The position numbers were made by a program, and so were the translations under genes. This document shows positions 46,360-59,505 of a stretch of DNA of 64,000 bases, piece by piece (positions within the stretch are counted from its first letter, which is position 1; each line of letters opens with the position of its first letter). The DNA is from Bradysia coprophila. Taxonomy: Eukaryota; Arthropoda; Insecta; Diptera; Sciaridae. Under the pieces are notes generated by a model, which was not told where the DNA came from, ran no database searches, and saw only the letters and a list, made by a program, of their open reading frames with translations. The stretch lies in NCBI RefSeq assembly GCF_014529535.1, contig NW_023503374.1, positions 4,154,001 through 4,218,000 of the forward strand, in the 5' to 3' direction.

Positions 46360-49300
46360 AATAATAACACAAAAATACTAAACATGTCGAGAAGCTATGC
46401 TTTTCCATACAAATGATTGATTTCTAATAGCTCGCGATAAAAACAGCGAACAAACCGCTGTCACCCCCGCAGCACAGAGATAATAATAACACATTGATGG
46501 ATTTGTTTTCACGATGGAGGCAAAAAAAATACAATATGATGATTAAGCACATCAACAACATCGAGACAATGGATTGAAAAGTTTTTTATTTTCATAAATC
46601 TCACGTATCATCTACGTACTTAAGATCAAATAGCTCATAGACATGTAATTTATAACTGGGGAAACAACGACGAACGAACAGCCTTCACACAATGCCTTTA
46701 GTTTCCAGTAAGGCAGAATATTAGATTCTCGGCATATTATGCAGTAACACAGCCTCAACCTAACTCAAACCATACCATTCCCAAGTGGAACTCGCAGCAA
46801 ATATATTTATATACGATGAGAAGTTGGGTTGGCATTATTATGAATGTGAGTGCTGTTCTATATCTATGATGTACAATTTTATATCATTTTTTCCACTTCC
46901 CATGTTTTCGTGTTTTTTTTTTCGTCTTCCTTGCGCTCTTCATATGAGACTAGGGTAAAGTTTACAAATGCTTTTGAAATTTGATTCCAAGTAAGAGTCT
47001 CAGCATCCCTTTAGGGTAAGTATATGCAAACACGTATAGCTGTACATTAAATGAGTTTATGTTATGCATATATAGACAAACACTCGCATGTATGCTAAAT
47101 ACACTGGATAGATAGTAAGTGTCTGAGCGATATGTTTTTCCAACTGTTATATATATGAGAGAGAATGGATATTTATTGTGAAAACTTTTCAAAATACAAA
47201 AAAAAATTGGTTGAAAAAAGGAAAGAAAAGTGAAAGTTGCGAGAAATAAAGTTTATTTTTGTTGTGCTCTCCGGCTGTTATCGAGTTATTTGTATATATG
47301 TAAAATTGAAGTCGTAAATCAGTGTTCGTATATGTAATCGCATATATCGGGCGGCAATGCATTTTACACTCAAATAATGGATACACAGGGATTTTTATTC
47401 AACGAAATGTTTGACTGTTCATTGAGGGGTGGTAATTTTTCCATATCAAAGGATTTGTCAAACATTATTGTTATACTTTCAGTTACAGATTTTCGTTTTC
47501 GCTCTTTTTTTATATTTATGGCAAATACGTGTGTGGTTTTGATTACGTGCATAAAATGCAAACAGTGTGAAGTTATAGACGCTGCCATTTTGTAACGCAA
47601 TAATTCATTTTCGCTCGATCCTTCTTCGACCCGTACGAAGTTTACGGAGCTTATGCCTTTTATATACGTTCGTAACATCATGAATTTTAATCAATGAGTG
47701 GGAAGAATCAATCTCTTTGTGATTACCAATAGAAACTAAGTCAGACAAGTTTCCAATGTCTTTTACCGAGGCAGTGACCACTGTGGAATTTTTGGATTTT
47801 TTTTCACTCTTCGAAAATGGGTAAATTTTGACTTTCAACTGTTATTGCTCCTAGAGCAGATGACCGAAGACAATAATTTTTACACAGTTTATCTTAGAAT
47901 TGTTCCCTCTACCGATCCCAATTAAAATATGTGCTCAGGCTGAACCTGACTGCTTGTGGTAGTCGTCACTGGTTCTCTGAAACGGCCCAGGGGTTCGGGC
48001 TAATTTTTTTCCTGTGTTAAGTTCTTGTCCATCACTCATTATAAATATGAAAAAAAAAATATTGGTTGTCGGCGGTCCCTATTTAATCTCGTTTCAAACC
48101 AACCGTGTGATGGACAGGATCCTGTGGCGAAACCCTTAGAAGAAATTTTTTATTTGTAGTTTATGTTCTGAAAAGATCCAAGGTTTTACAGGTCGGGATC
48201 CATCAGAACTACCTTTTCTTGGTACATTATGAAGTTTATATAAACTTAAAAAGAAGACAGACCAGAGCATGATTTAGGGGTGCAGCTTCGGTCGGGACTT
48301 CTGACATTTTTATCAGCACATTTAAAGATGCCAAGAAAGCAGATTTAATATACATGTCTTCGAACGAGTCTTTTTTGTGTTTATTTAAATTAATGTTTCC
48401 TGACTAGTTTTAATATTTAAACATCGTAAGATTGAGCCGTTCAACACAGCGAGATTTATTATTTTTTTATTATAAAACGTCTATCAAACTCCCTTCCATG
48501 TCGGAAGTCATTTTTAAATAAAAACGAAAATAAATCGGAAATCCAGACATAATAAGAATTACTCCATTGACCAAGAATTTTCTGGGCGTAGATAAACGAC
48601 CCCATCCAATTCGAAAATATCCCATTCTAATTTCCATTCGGCAATATTAATACTTTCCCCGCGAAACACCCGAAATACAGTCATTATTCACCAAAGACGA
48701 CGACGGAACAAAAAAATCAAATAGAAATGTTCGAATATTTTATCAGAATGTTTTAATATTGATTACTTATTCACTGTTCACTGGCACATGCCTTTATAGT
48801 AATGTGTGTACCTTCGAACCGAGCAAAAACCACAAAAGAGAGTATATATCTCGCGAAGCAAGAAAAAAATTTATTAAAGTTTGAAATCAAGTCGAGGGAA
48901 AAAAATGAATTTATGAAAATGTATTTTGACAGTAAAATGAAAAATGAGATAAAAAGCTAATAATTTATTCAAATTAATATTTAAATCGATTTTTGATGCA
49001 CACCCTCCTCCACCCGAACCGTATGGAAAAAGCGTAAAATCTACCAGGCGTACGATTACACCAACCAAATTTTATTCCTTCATCAAAAAAAAACTTTCTT
49101 TTTTTTCCTTTCGATAAAACGAATTCCTCGTCTTCGTCGTCTTCGTCTTCCACCATATTATATATCATGTTTTCGGGGGGCTACCTATTATACCGTATCT
49201 ACCTTTTCAACTGAAAGTAAATCGTACCGAATAACACAATGCTGATGATGATGGTACATAAAGATTATAATGTATGGAGACGCATGGTTCGACTCGGTAA

Positions 49301-52300
49301 TACTCTTTGGCCCCGGTACAATTGAACGCTTGAACAATTTTCGGAAAAAGAAAAGAACAGACCAAATGAATATTATATTAGTTTGTTCTCGAATTATTGT
49401 AAATAAATCATCTTGGCGCATAATAAAAACTTATCCTCAGTCAGTGTATAACACAACAACGAACGAAGAAAAAAACCAACAACAGCAACTACAACAAACA
49501 TTCAACGAGAGGATGGAAAAAAGGAAGATATTTCTGTTAATGAGATTTTATTGTTATTTTATGTTTTTGTTGAGGCATAAGCATCGGGTTTTTTAAAGTT
49601 TCAAGATGAAGTGAATGAGTGTATTTTCTATACATATTTATGGTAATGAATTCGTTGTATTTCACATGGAAAAAGAAAAGAAGAGAAAAAAAAATGAAAT
49701 CTTCTCGTCTATGCTGTTGAATTATGTATTAAAATACGACTTTTTGATTGATTGAGAGGCGTGATTGGTTTTGTTTTATTTAAACTCTCCGATGTATTCA
49801 AGTGCTAAATGGTGGGCTTTAAAGATGATGTTTAGATATTTTTATGACTCAATTTTTGTTAGGTTTTTGCACACCATTCTCATGCACACCATTTACCCAA
49901 CATTATCGTAAACTTTCATAAACGAAGCTCGTAGAATTTGTTTACATTTTTCTCGGATATATTAGAAATGGTCTGCTGATATTTCTTTTTAATTAATGTG
50001 AGAAAATGTGTGAGAAATTGGCTGTGTGTTTTTCTTGTTTTAACACGTAATACGTCGGTGGAAGAGTTTTTTATAATCATCAACGTTTTTACAGCACTTA
50101 TAATATCGTAGGGAACACGTTTATATCATCAACGGACGATCGTGATTATAAAAATTTTTTAGTTTGCAAAGAGAATCATTTTCAGTTGCACCTCGTTAAT
50201 GAAGGCTAGATACACAGTGTGTATTTACACACGGTTCAGATGATGCCCAGCATTAATTAAAACTTTACTGAATTACAACAATTTATTGTTTTACTTGATA
50301 CTGTAGCAGATTGGGTTAACTTTATGATGTACACTTATAGACCTCATAGATGAGCTTTATGTTCTATGAAAATCGATAAATCATCTCATACATCCATAAC
50401 AACACAACACAATCCCACGTAAAATCTACGAAAACTTGAAATTGTAACTCTCTGGTCCTCGTTCCTTCCTATTCTCACCTATCATCACATTAAACGAAAT
50501 TGATTAATATCAATACTGTATATTAACTCATAGAGACATTGTTAGGCGGCGAACCTATGTCAAATGAAATGACCGAAGTCAGTTGATTTCATTGTTCCAT
50601 TCACAATGCAGTAAACTTGCAAAAGAGAAATGTGTATCATGATTATGGAATATGGAAAAGATCAGGCTGAGATTCGTCTTGAAGACCAATTTCTGTTTGA
50701 CCTTTAAAAACTGCTAGTGTTTCATGGCGTATAATAATCAAGTCTACTACTTCTGTTATTTTGATAGGCATGGATGCTTCGCAAAAATTGTACACTTTGT
50801 TGTGTTTTGTATTTTATTTCAGTGATATCTTTTCAACAGAATGCATGCATCTTAAACATTTTTTTTATTTCATTCGAAATCTATTACTTCATTAATTTTA
50901 ACATAGATTTCGTTATATGTAAGACAGACAACTGTAGGTCATTGCTTACTTTTTTGTCGTTTTCGTTAACAGAAAACTATATTTTTTTTAAATGTCTAGT
51001 AGTCTAAATCTAAATCTAGTACTTCAGAAAAAAACAGAAAAAAGTTTCGACGATAATTCAGTCGTCTGAATTTACTAAAAAATTCTTTGACGTACAGCTG
51101 GACAAATATTAAAAGTAGCTAACAACTAGTGTTGCTAACGAACAATGGCCAGTCCCAATGCTGCTTTAATACTTAATGGGTTGGTTGATGGTTTATTTTA
51201 GACAAAGGGGGGCAGTTGCTCAGAGATATTTCGAAATGAAATCCGTATTGTCGGCTTTAAATTGATGAAATTTCATGAATTCAACCATTCAACGGATTAA
51301 AATCACATGAAATGTTCGCCCCTTTCACTTCTTGATGTGTTCATACAAATCAAGATTAATGTGTTATGATGGTCACGCTGTATGCAAATACACAGCTAGC
51401 TTCTGTAATCATACCGGATTACAAAAAAAATATTTTGCGGCAAACCGCTTAACATTATCCTTTGTCCGTATTTTTTTTTTGTTTTTCTCCGAAAAATTGC
51501 CACCCTTCTTTCCTTCGTAAAACAAAAAAACAACTTTTCGCCTTCATCATTTTTTTGTACGATTTTTCGGAAAAAGTTTTAAGCAAATATTGTCATTTAA
51601 TTTCCATTTAATGAGAGCATTCGCAATCATGGGGAAATTCCAATTAAAGAAAATATTTATGATTTATAAAAGTCTCCAGCTGCATATAATTTTATGAATT
51701 ACAGTGCCGTAAAATGTATAACAATGAGTTTTCCACAATTGTTTTTTTTTCGCTGTTTATCTTCTCACCAAAGTTTCCACAGTAAATCTCGGACGAAAAT
51801 GGGGCAACAACTCCCATCAGTCCTTTACAAACGAAACCGCACTATATTGCCACAGTTTTAGGTATTATTTTTTTACTCTCGCAAATAATATCCATCAACC
51901 CTTTTCCTTATCTCTAGCACGAAAGCCGTTAGCTATTATTCAAAAATTTTAATTTATTTTTCTGTGTGTTGACATATCATATTCTTCATCGAACCAAAAT
52001 ATTATTTTTTCACTTCATGCAATAAATAACAGCTTTTGATATGGCAAACACATAGCTCCACATAACATTCGGGGTTTTTTTTTTCTTTTTTCATCATTCC
52101 TGGTCTACATTCAACATCGTATATTATAAGATAGGAAGCGGTAGATCCATCTCTTGAATTTTTATTTATTTGAAAAGAAAAAGCTTGAAATTGTAAAATC
52201 AACTCTTTGCCGCACACGCCCATTCAATATATGTTAATATTCAGATATATATACAGATTTTTATCCCCATATAATCCCCTATAATATTATACATTTTCTA

Positions 52301-52806
52301 TATCATCATAACCTCTTATATCCTTTTGTATGTATGTAAATTGGAGATATTGAATTTTATTTCGAACATGGAAAATGCTCAAAATTCAACAACATTTTAT
52401 AGGATATCGCATTTCAGAACTTTTTTAATTTACATACAAATCGAGTTTCACAATGTTCAAATAGGACAATTAATTTCTAATTGTACTAGCCCAGCCAATT
52501 AAAGACGGTATTTTATCATCTCATCGGCTTAGGTTAAAAACGAAAAATTATAACGTGTTCCATACTTAATATAAAATTGCAAAATGGATGTCGGTTGTTT
52601 CAATTAAATAATATTTCCAGTGAAATTTGCGGAAAAACAGTAAAAGTATGAAAAAATTAGAGTATTCTTGATTTATCGATAATAGCTGCTGTTGTATGTA
52701 CAAACCCGATTTTCTTAAAAATTAAATATTTAGTTTTGTCAATACCTATCATTGGCCATATCGCACACCATTTTTGGTCAAAACATCCAGAAATATGCTT
52801 AAAAAA
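46360..52806. other. AT-rich gene desert
   Basis: No exon, RNA gene or large repeat could be supported in 6.4 kb. It holds homopolymer A/T runs and fragments of the dispersed AACAGATG family at about 50868-50975. A minus-strand frame at 47605-47838 and an acidic-then-basic frame at 48974-49168 look slightly protein-like but lack splice or homology support. It may be intronic or regulatory DNA of a gene outside the window. Confidence 0.4.
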
Positions 52807-53566
52807 CTACACAGAGAAAAAAGTCGGATTAAATGTTTAATCTACGGAAAGATTACGAATATTTTAAATATTTTGAAAGATTTCGTTTCGGGTTAAAATG
52901 GCTAAAATTGATAGTAGCAATAATATTTTCCATACGCTTATGATACTTTTCAATAGTTTTGCCAGGCTCAACGTCCTTATCGTTGCTCATACAGATTTAT
53001 GATAATAGTTAATTAAATAATTGGAAAATTGAAAAAAAAAATGTTGCCTTCGATTAGGATTTGAACTCGTTTACTATGATGGTTACCTCAGTTGGTACAA
53101 AGGTTTCGTTCAGAAGATTATTTTTTAATCTTTGAAAGAGTAAAATCTCCGCAACAACGGTTCGAAAATAATCTTGCTAAGATTAAGAACCCAATATCTC
53201 AGTGGTAAAATACAGGACTGGAGATACGGAGATACCGAGGTGAACGAGTTCAAATCCTGATCATAGTAAGTAAAAAAAAAAACATTTAATTTCAATTAAA
53301 CAAATAAAATTTCCAATTTCAGAATAAATAAAACAAACAAGTCTTACTCCAATATTCAAATAAATTTTGGAAAAAAATTTTTAATTTCAAAATAAAAAAA
53401 ATTGAAATCTCTTGGAAGATTTCGATCTAATTCATCGACAGATTATTTTCGAAAGATTAAATGCAAGTAATCTTTGGAAAAATTAGATTTCAATCCAAAA
53501 ATAAATTTGGTCCTATATGTAATCCGAAAAAGATTTAAATCTAATCCAGGATTTTTGTCTGTGTAG
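52807..53566. mobile_element. 760-bp TIR element with tRNA-like boxes
   Basis: The ends are CTACACAGAGAAAAA and TTTTTGTCTGTGTAG, imperfect inverted repeats of about 15 bp followed by complementary GGATTAAAT / ATTTAAATCTAATCC words. In the centre are promoter-like boxes of tRNA genes. One pair is TATCTCAGTGGT (53194-53205) with GAGTTCAAATCC (53246-53257). A further TACCTCAGTTGGTA lies at about 53085-53098, and an inverse B box at 53057-53068. It is not a tRNA, since no acceptor stem pairs around these boxes. It may be a SINE pair inside, or part of, a foldback element. Confidence 0.45.
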
Positions 53567-54062
53567 TGAGGAACAGACAAAACAAGCAAATCTCGCTGTT
53601 TTGTCTGCTTTCTCGCCAATAGCTACTGATCGTCCAGCCAGATTTTTCTAAACCTAAAATATTCCGATTTGTATAGTCAATATCTTTCATTTCGAAAAAA
53701 AAAATCCAGAAATATGCTTAAAAAACAGTGAAAAACATAGCTAACGCCGACCCGTACGAAATTCCTATTCGTATCAAAAGTCTTTAGTGTGAAGCTCTTT
53801 ATATCTCTTACTTGATAATCATCTCTACTAAAAAGCTATTCGCCCTTTAAAATCACTTACATTATCCACTCATTGTTATTACATAAAAATAAATTACCGG
53901 AGGCAATATCGACAGCCCCGTACGAAGTCTAATTTCATACATTCCTATTTAGAAACAGCTATATAGCGCCATAATTACCTATATTTTACTATAAATAAAC
54001 ATTTCACAGATGAATATGCCTGTATATATAGCTCAATATAGCTGTATATAGTTATACCTATA

Positions 54063-54161
54063 TACTGCCGTAATTCGCATGTCGGACTTAGTGCAAAATT
54101 TAAACAAAAGAATTCTTTGTTTAAATTTTGCACTAAGTCTGACATGCGAATTACGGCAGTA
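54063..54161. mobile_element. Perfect-hairpin mariner-like MITE
   Basis: Arms of about 46 bp, TACTGCCGTAATTCGCATGT... and its complement, pair with one mismatch around a 7-bp loop, AGAATTC. TA lies on both sides (54061-54062, 54162-54163), consistent with the TA duplication of Tc1/mariner-type insertion. Confidence 0.7.
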
Positions 54162-54346
54162 TAGATGTCCATATATGGAATGTCTGAAACACACACCCTA
54201 TACACGTAACCAATTCCTTCTATGTTAACAGAAACTCTCTAAGTACCATTTTCCCGAGATATCTCAATTTTACTAAAATTTAATATGGCCGCCGGCAGCC
54301 ATTTTGTTAGTTGACCGGAATTAGCACTGACGCTTTACATTCGTTA

Positions 54347-55963
54347 ATACTGTTTGTTCAAAAATGAAATGAACAGTTTTTAGTATTTCGAGACATTTCA
54401 AAATTGCAATCTGTCAGATAGTAAAGGATGCGTTTAATTACCCGGCGCATTAAAAGATTTGAAATTTGAATGATTTTTTCCACAGCTACATATTTTTGCA
54501 TGTTAAGTTTCTTACATTTTTGGCAGATAGCATTTTAATAGTAGGAAACTTAGATTTCGTAGGAAGAATTCGCGGACGGAAAAATGTAAATTTATTTTGA
54601 GTCTGAGTATTGTTCTACATCTATGATTTCTCTTAGATCGTGTTTCTATTCAAACAAATCGATGGTCTTTGAATACTCAAATCTGTAGAAAGACCGTCTG
54701 CTTCATACATTTAGCAAATTTTTTACAAGAAGTTTTATCAGCACTTGAAGTGACGATATTGGAAACACGAATAAGCATCAGGGAAAAAAATTTGTCAACA
54801 ATTATAAATAAATGTGGCTCCTCTACAGTCCAACCGACTAGGCGAATAGATCAATTTTTGCATTTATCAATTAGTTTCAGTGATCATTCTAGTAATTATT
54901 ACGCACTACATGGGAATAGAGTTGAATTAAATTCTACTTTACACAAATTTAATAGTTGCTTTTGTTATTCAATGCACAAAACTTATTCTACAAAACCAGT
55001 TCATTCGGCCAACATACATTTCTATTGAAATGGCAATTGTCAAAATGACATCGAAGCCATTGATTTATGATGCCGAGAAGGAACATTCATCTCGCAGAAA
55101 TTTTACTTTTTCATTACTTTTTATGTTTTTGTATTTACTTTGAGTTATCATGAATAATGAAAAGGATTTCGTAAAAACACAAAAAAATAAACAAAACAAT
55201 AAAAGAAATGAAAAAGTAAAATTTCTGAGAGATGAATGTACCTTCTCGTCATCATAAATCAATGGCTTCGATATTATTTTGACAATTGAAATTTCAATAG
55301 AACATGTATGTTGGCTCAGTGGACTGGTTTTGTAGAATAAGTTTTGTGCATTGAATATTTAACAAAAGCAACTATTAAATGTGTGTTAATTATAGGTTAA
55401 TTCAACTCTATGATTCCCATGTAGTGCGTAATAATTACTAGAAAGATCACCAAAACTAGTTGATCAATGCAAAAATTGAACTTGACTTGAAGCAAATTTA
55501 TTCGGTATTTGAAAAAGAGTCGCTAATATATGCAGCTATAGTATTTTTGACAACTGTTAAAAGTTATGGAATGTATTGTGGATTGGATTGTTTCGATTTA
55601 TTTAAAATTCTCAATGGTGGCTGGGTTTTAACAGTAAGCTGCTGTACAACACCATCGATTTCTTTGAATGAAGACACGATCTAAGAGAAATTATGGATGT
55701 AGACTCAGACTCAAAATAAATTTACATTTTTCCGTTCGCAGATTCTTCTGACGAAATCTAAGTTTCCTACTATTAAAATGCTATTTGCAAAAAATGTAAG
55801 AAACTTAACATGCAAAAATCTGTAGCTGTGGAAAAAACCATTCAAATTTCAAATCTGTTAATGCGCCGGTTAATTAAACGCATCCTTTACTATCTGACAG
55901 ATTGAAATTGTCAACTGTCTCGAAATACTAAAAACTGTGCATTTCATTTTTGAACAAACTGTA
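54347..55963. mobile_element. Long-arm foldback element
   Basis: The ends TACTGTTTGTTCAAAAATGA and TCATTTTTGAACAAACTGTA are inverted. Complementarity continues for about 700 bp on each side: CTGTCAGATAGTAAAGGATGC, ATGCAAAAAT, GTAATTATTACGCACTACAT, and AAATTTTACTTTTTCATT near the centre at about 55110-55200. The inner arms differ by indels. No transposase was found; short open frames inside are not conserved between arms. Confidence 0.75.
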
Positions 55964-56036
55964 ACTTTCAAACAAAAAAAAATCATGAAATTCGGTCAAA
56001 ATTTACTAAATTATTGACTAAATACTCCACGTTCAC

Positions 56037-56230
56037 TGTACGGCCGAGTAGCCGGATAAGAGCTCACTCCAAGAGACCTAGCTCACGCTCCGGTGAACCT
56101 AATTTCATAAACTTCCTGGACAACCACAATAGGTCCCTGGACAATCTGGACAACCCTTACTCAGAAAGTGCAATTCGACGTGTTACAAACGTATGCCTAT
56201 AAGACCCCAGTACTTCGTACGGGTCTAAAC
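56037..56230 (+). repeat. Fragment of CCCCGTAC-family repeat
   Basis: It contains CGGCCGAGTAGCCGG, then CAATTCGACGTGTTACAAACG and CCAGTACTTCGTACGGGTCT, in the same order as the right half of the 11934-13323 element. The 144-bp subrepeat array is missing. Confidence 0.6.
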
Positions 56231-57909
56231 AGGCAAAACAATGTGTTTTGCTCACCTTCTCGCCTTTAACTACTGATCGACTGACTCGATTTTCCAACAA
56301 TTAGGTACTTAAATTTGTGTCGTCAATACCTTCCATTTAATGTATCGCTCGCGATTTTTGAGCGAAAACATTCGGAGATATGCTTGAAAAACCAGTGGTA
56401 ACAGGCAAACAGATCAAATGAAAGGTATTAACAAGACAATACAAAATATTAAATTTTTAAGATAATCGGGTTTGTACAGCAGCTATTGGGGAGAAAGCAA
56501 GAAAAACTTCATTTTTTCATACTTTTACTGCTCTTCCTGTTTTTATATTAAAATTAATTGCATGGCGAGCACCTGTTATCGATAGCTACGATAGTAATAA
56601 CCTGTGAGCTGGACATAGTGATTCTTATTAAAGAAAATGTGTGTTTAAACAAACGGTGTAGTAGATTCTTGAACACAAAATGATATTTTAAACAAAAGAA
56701 GTAATAGATTTTAAAGTACAGTTGACCAGTGCGTTAAGCATGCATCGTCGTATTGACTAAAAAGCCTCCATTCGAAATTTAAAAATGTAGCGACAAATAT
56801 TACTTAAAAATACAGAAACCGATTTTACTCCAAATTTATTCGTAGTGTTTTCTAATCGATCAATCACTTTTACTAATTTTTCTGTTTAAATGAGATACAA
56901 AAGCTTATACTTCATTTGATCATACATTCTACTACATTAAGAAAACCAGAGCTAATCGGTTATTATTTCCGCCGATGTCGCCAACAGATGATATTTTTCT
57001 CTGTCACAAATTGAGTATGTATTGTCATTGAGTGTGCATACGTAACATGGAAAATCCAAAAAGAACTCACCTTAAATAACCAATTCCATCGATAGAAATC
57101 TATCAAACTCGAATAATATTTACTCAACTTATTCTCTACGGACGAACAATTCGTAATATTTAACAAAACGGCATCATAGTCCCAAACGAAGTACATAAAT
57201 ACCTCGTTACAATTATAGAGTTATACTTCCATTTCCAGGCTATTCATACATAATTTGTCATATTGTAAAAAAGTGTCCGAAAGTAAAGTTTGTGAAGTAC
57301 GTTTTTTGAACAAACACTTGATACACTCGTCAACGTTTGGTGAGGTCCTGCAGTTTAGCTATGGGATACAAATAAATCATTGTAATCGGATGGTATAATG
57401 AAGTGCTCTCCGTAAGTTTAATAGTTCAAATGATCATTCTTTCAGTGTTTGGTATTTAATATTTTGTGCCACCGAGAATTGAAATACGACTCTTTTCAGC
57501 ACTCATTTTAGTGTTGTAAAGTGACTATTTCAGCACCCATTTGATGTGATATTACAACACTCAAAGCAGTGTTGATATGGAATTTGTATGAGTTGTTACA
57601 GGATTCGTTTGAGAAAATGCAAAGCAATGTGATCGATCAAATTTGAAGAGTGATTGTTTGCAATGAAAATTATGGTTTTTGTGCTCTTGTCTATTTCAAT
57701 TCTCGGTTGGCACAAAGCATGATGTGCTACACGTATTGTAATGTTGATTTTTTCAGCACACGACCCAATTTTCCTTACTCACTCCGCTCGTAAGGAAAAC
57801 TTGGGTCTAGCGCTGAAAAAATCAACATTACAATACTTGTAACACAACATACTATTTCAAAATTCGTAGGCTCGTAACTGACTCACCACAACTTAATAGG
57901 CAGAAGAAC

Positions 57910-58343
57910 TAGAGATGAGCGGGCCGCCCGAAATACATCGGCCCGACCCGACCCGACCCGGCCCGATCGGGTTCGGGTCCGGGTTTTGAAAATTCATTCG
58001 GGCCGGGTCGGGTCGGGCTTTGAAAACAAAAATTCGGGCCGGCCCGACTTAGAAATACAAATTTAAAGTAAGCCAATAAAAGCCTATAAAGCATGAAACA
58101 CTAACTTATTTTATTATTTTACTTCGCGTATAAGATTATTGCAAAGCTTTTATGCGTAGAAAATGATTTTTCATTAAATTTCTTATAGTAAAAAAAAGTC
58201 GGGTCACGTCGGGCCGATGATTTTTTCGGGTCGGGTTGGGTCGGGCCGCGAAGAGAAAAGTCTCGGGTCGGGTCGGGCTCGGGTTCAAAAAATTGGATCG
58301 GGCCGGGTCGGGTATTGAAAAAACGTCGGCCCGCTCATCTCTA
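57910..58343. mobile_element. GC-rich hAT-type MITE, copy 2
   Basis: This is a 434-bp copy of the 17429-17877 element with ends TAGAGATGAGCGGGCCG / CGGCCCGCTCATCTCTA. A perfect 8-bp duplication AGAAGAAC lies at 57902-57909 and 58344-58351. The copies differ mainly in the number of CCCGA pentamers. Confidence 0.9.
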
Positions 58344-58479
58344 AGAAGAACAGAATCTTATGAAATTTGAATGCCAAGAACATCACACAGGTATCGGGTT
58401 TGCTATGCTCATTACAGGTTGCATCGTTAAATTATGATTGTTAATGATGCTTGTAATGAAGTCAGTATTTGAAACACAC

Positions 58480-58600
58480 GCATACGTTTGTAACACGTCG
58501 AATTGGACTCCCTGAGTAAGGGGAAACCTATTGTGGTTGTCAATAGATGTCAATCAGCGAAAAAAAATGTCCGTCTGTCCGTCTGTGTGTTCTTTAACTT
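58480..58600 (-). repeat. Fragment of CCCCGTAC-family repeat, inverse
   Basis: It carries CGTTTGTAACACGTCGAATTG and a GTCCGTCTGTCCGTCTG tract. This is the complement of the GACG tract and the CAATTCGACGTG segment of the 11934-13323 element. Confidence 0.55.
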
Positions 58601-59505
58601 GAGTGAAACGCATCCGATTTTGAAATAGTATGTTGTGTTACAAGTATTGTAATTTAGATTTTTTCAGCACTAGACCCAAGTTTTTTTTTGGGTCGTGTGC
58701 TGAAAAAATCTCATTACAATACGTGTAACACATCATGCTTTGTGCCAAGCGAGAATTGAAATAGACAAGAGCACAAAAAATCATAATTTTCATTGTAAAC
58801 AATCACTCTTCAAATTTGATCGATCACATTGCTTTGCATTTCCTCAAACGAATGCTGTAAAAACTCATACAAATTCCATAAACATGCTTTGAGTGTTGTA
58901 ATATCACATCAAACGGGTGCTGAAATAAGTCACTTTACAACACTAAAATGAGTACTGAAAAGAGTCGTATTTCAATTCTCGGTGGCACAAAATATTTTTT
59001 TCACCGTTTGGTAATGTCAAAAGACAGGCTAAGCTTTTGGTAGGTCGAAATATGTGGGCAACCAAAAACTCGAAAATTTAGCTTCTTTGTTACGCAAGTT
59101 GTAAATAATTTGTTTAAAATTTTTAAAATCGATATTTGACATCTAGGGATGAAAACAATTTTTTGTGGACTACGCCAGTCTCGGTCCCTTACCCATCGCA
59201 CACCCCTACTATATATAGCTCTTTTCAGCTATATAATTGCATATTTATCTGTAAAGTCATCATTTATAGTAAAATATAGGTAAATATGTCGGTTCATATA
59301 GGAATTTATTAAATTTCACTTCGTACGGGGCTGCCTCCGGCAATTTCTTTATTCATGATAACAAGGCAAAGAATGTAAGTGATTTTAGGGCTCATGGCTT
59401 TTCAGCAGCGAAGAGACGGAAGTGAGAGAGATGATGAGTTTCACATTAACGGCTTTTGATACGAATAGGTGTTTCGTACGGGTCGGCGTTAGCTATGTTT
59501 TACTA

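Larger units (their letters stand above)
57450..58996. mobile_element. Foldback element containing a hAT MITE
   Basis: Arms of about 400 bp at 57458-57860 and 58620-58996 are complementary. The ends are AATATTTTGTGCCACCGAGA and its inverse; inside are CAATGTGATCGATCAAATTT, TTTCAATTCTCG and GATTTTTTCAGC. A secondary hairpin around TTTTCCTTACTC lies in the left arm. The loop region holds the MITE at 57910-58343 and a repeat fragment at 58480-58600. A GTTT at each edge may be the target duplication. Confidence 0.7.
53737..59505. repeat. 5.8 kb block bracketed by inverted repeats
   Basis: The left end reads AACATAGCTAACGCCGACCC then GTACGAAA (about 53737). The right end carries the exact inverse near 59505. 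About 300 bp inside each end stays related: CACTTACATT, GCCGGAGGCAA-type, GCCCCGTACGAAGT, then AGCTATATA-rich sequence. Between them are several smaller inverted elements. It could be one large composite element or two opposite copies of a repeat. Confidence 0.55.

Noticed and set aside
47605..47838. Minus-strand 77-codon frame with a charged, cysteine-poor composition
   Set aside because: No acceptor/donor pair in phase with a neighbour, and no recognised domain.
48974..49168. Minus-strand frame with an acidic run then KGKKRKFFFDEG
   Set aside because: The GIKFGW string slightly resembles the GVKFGW string of the SAM/BED tail, but the frame is short, isolated and interrupted on both sides.
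49270..49596. Plus-strand 108-codon frame with a Gln run
   Set aside because: It overlaps an equally long antisense frame in low-complexity AT-rich DNA; no splice or homology support.
53041..53275. tRNA gene candidates
   Set aside because: A- and B-box-like words are present, but acceptor and T stems do not pair and the segment lies in an inverted-repeat element. It is better called tRNA-like.
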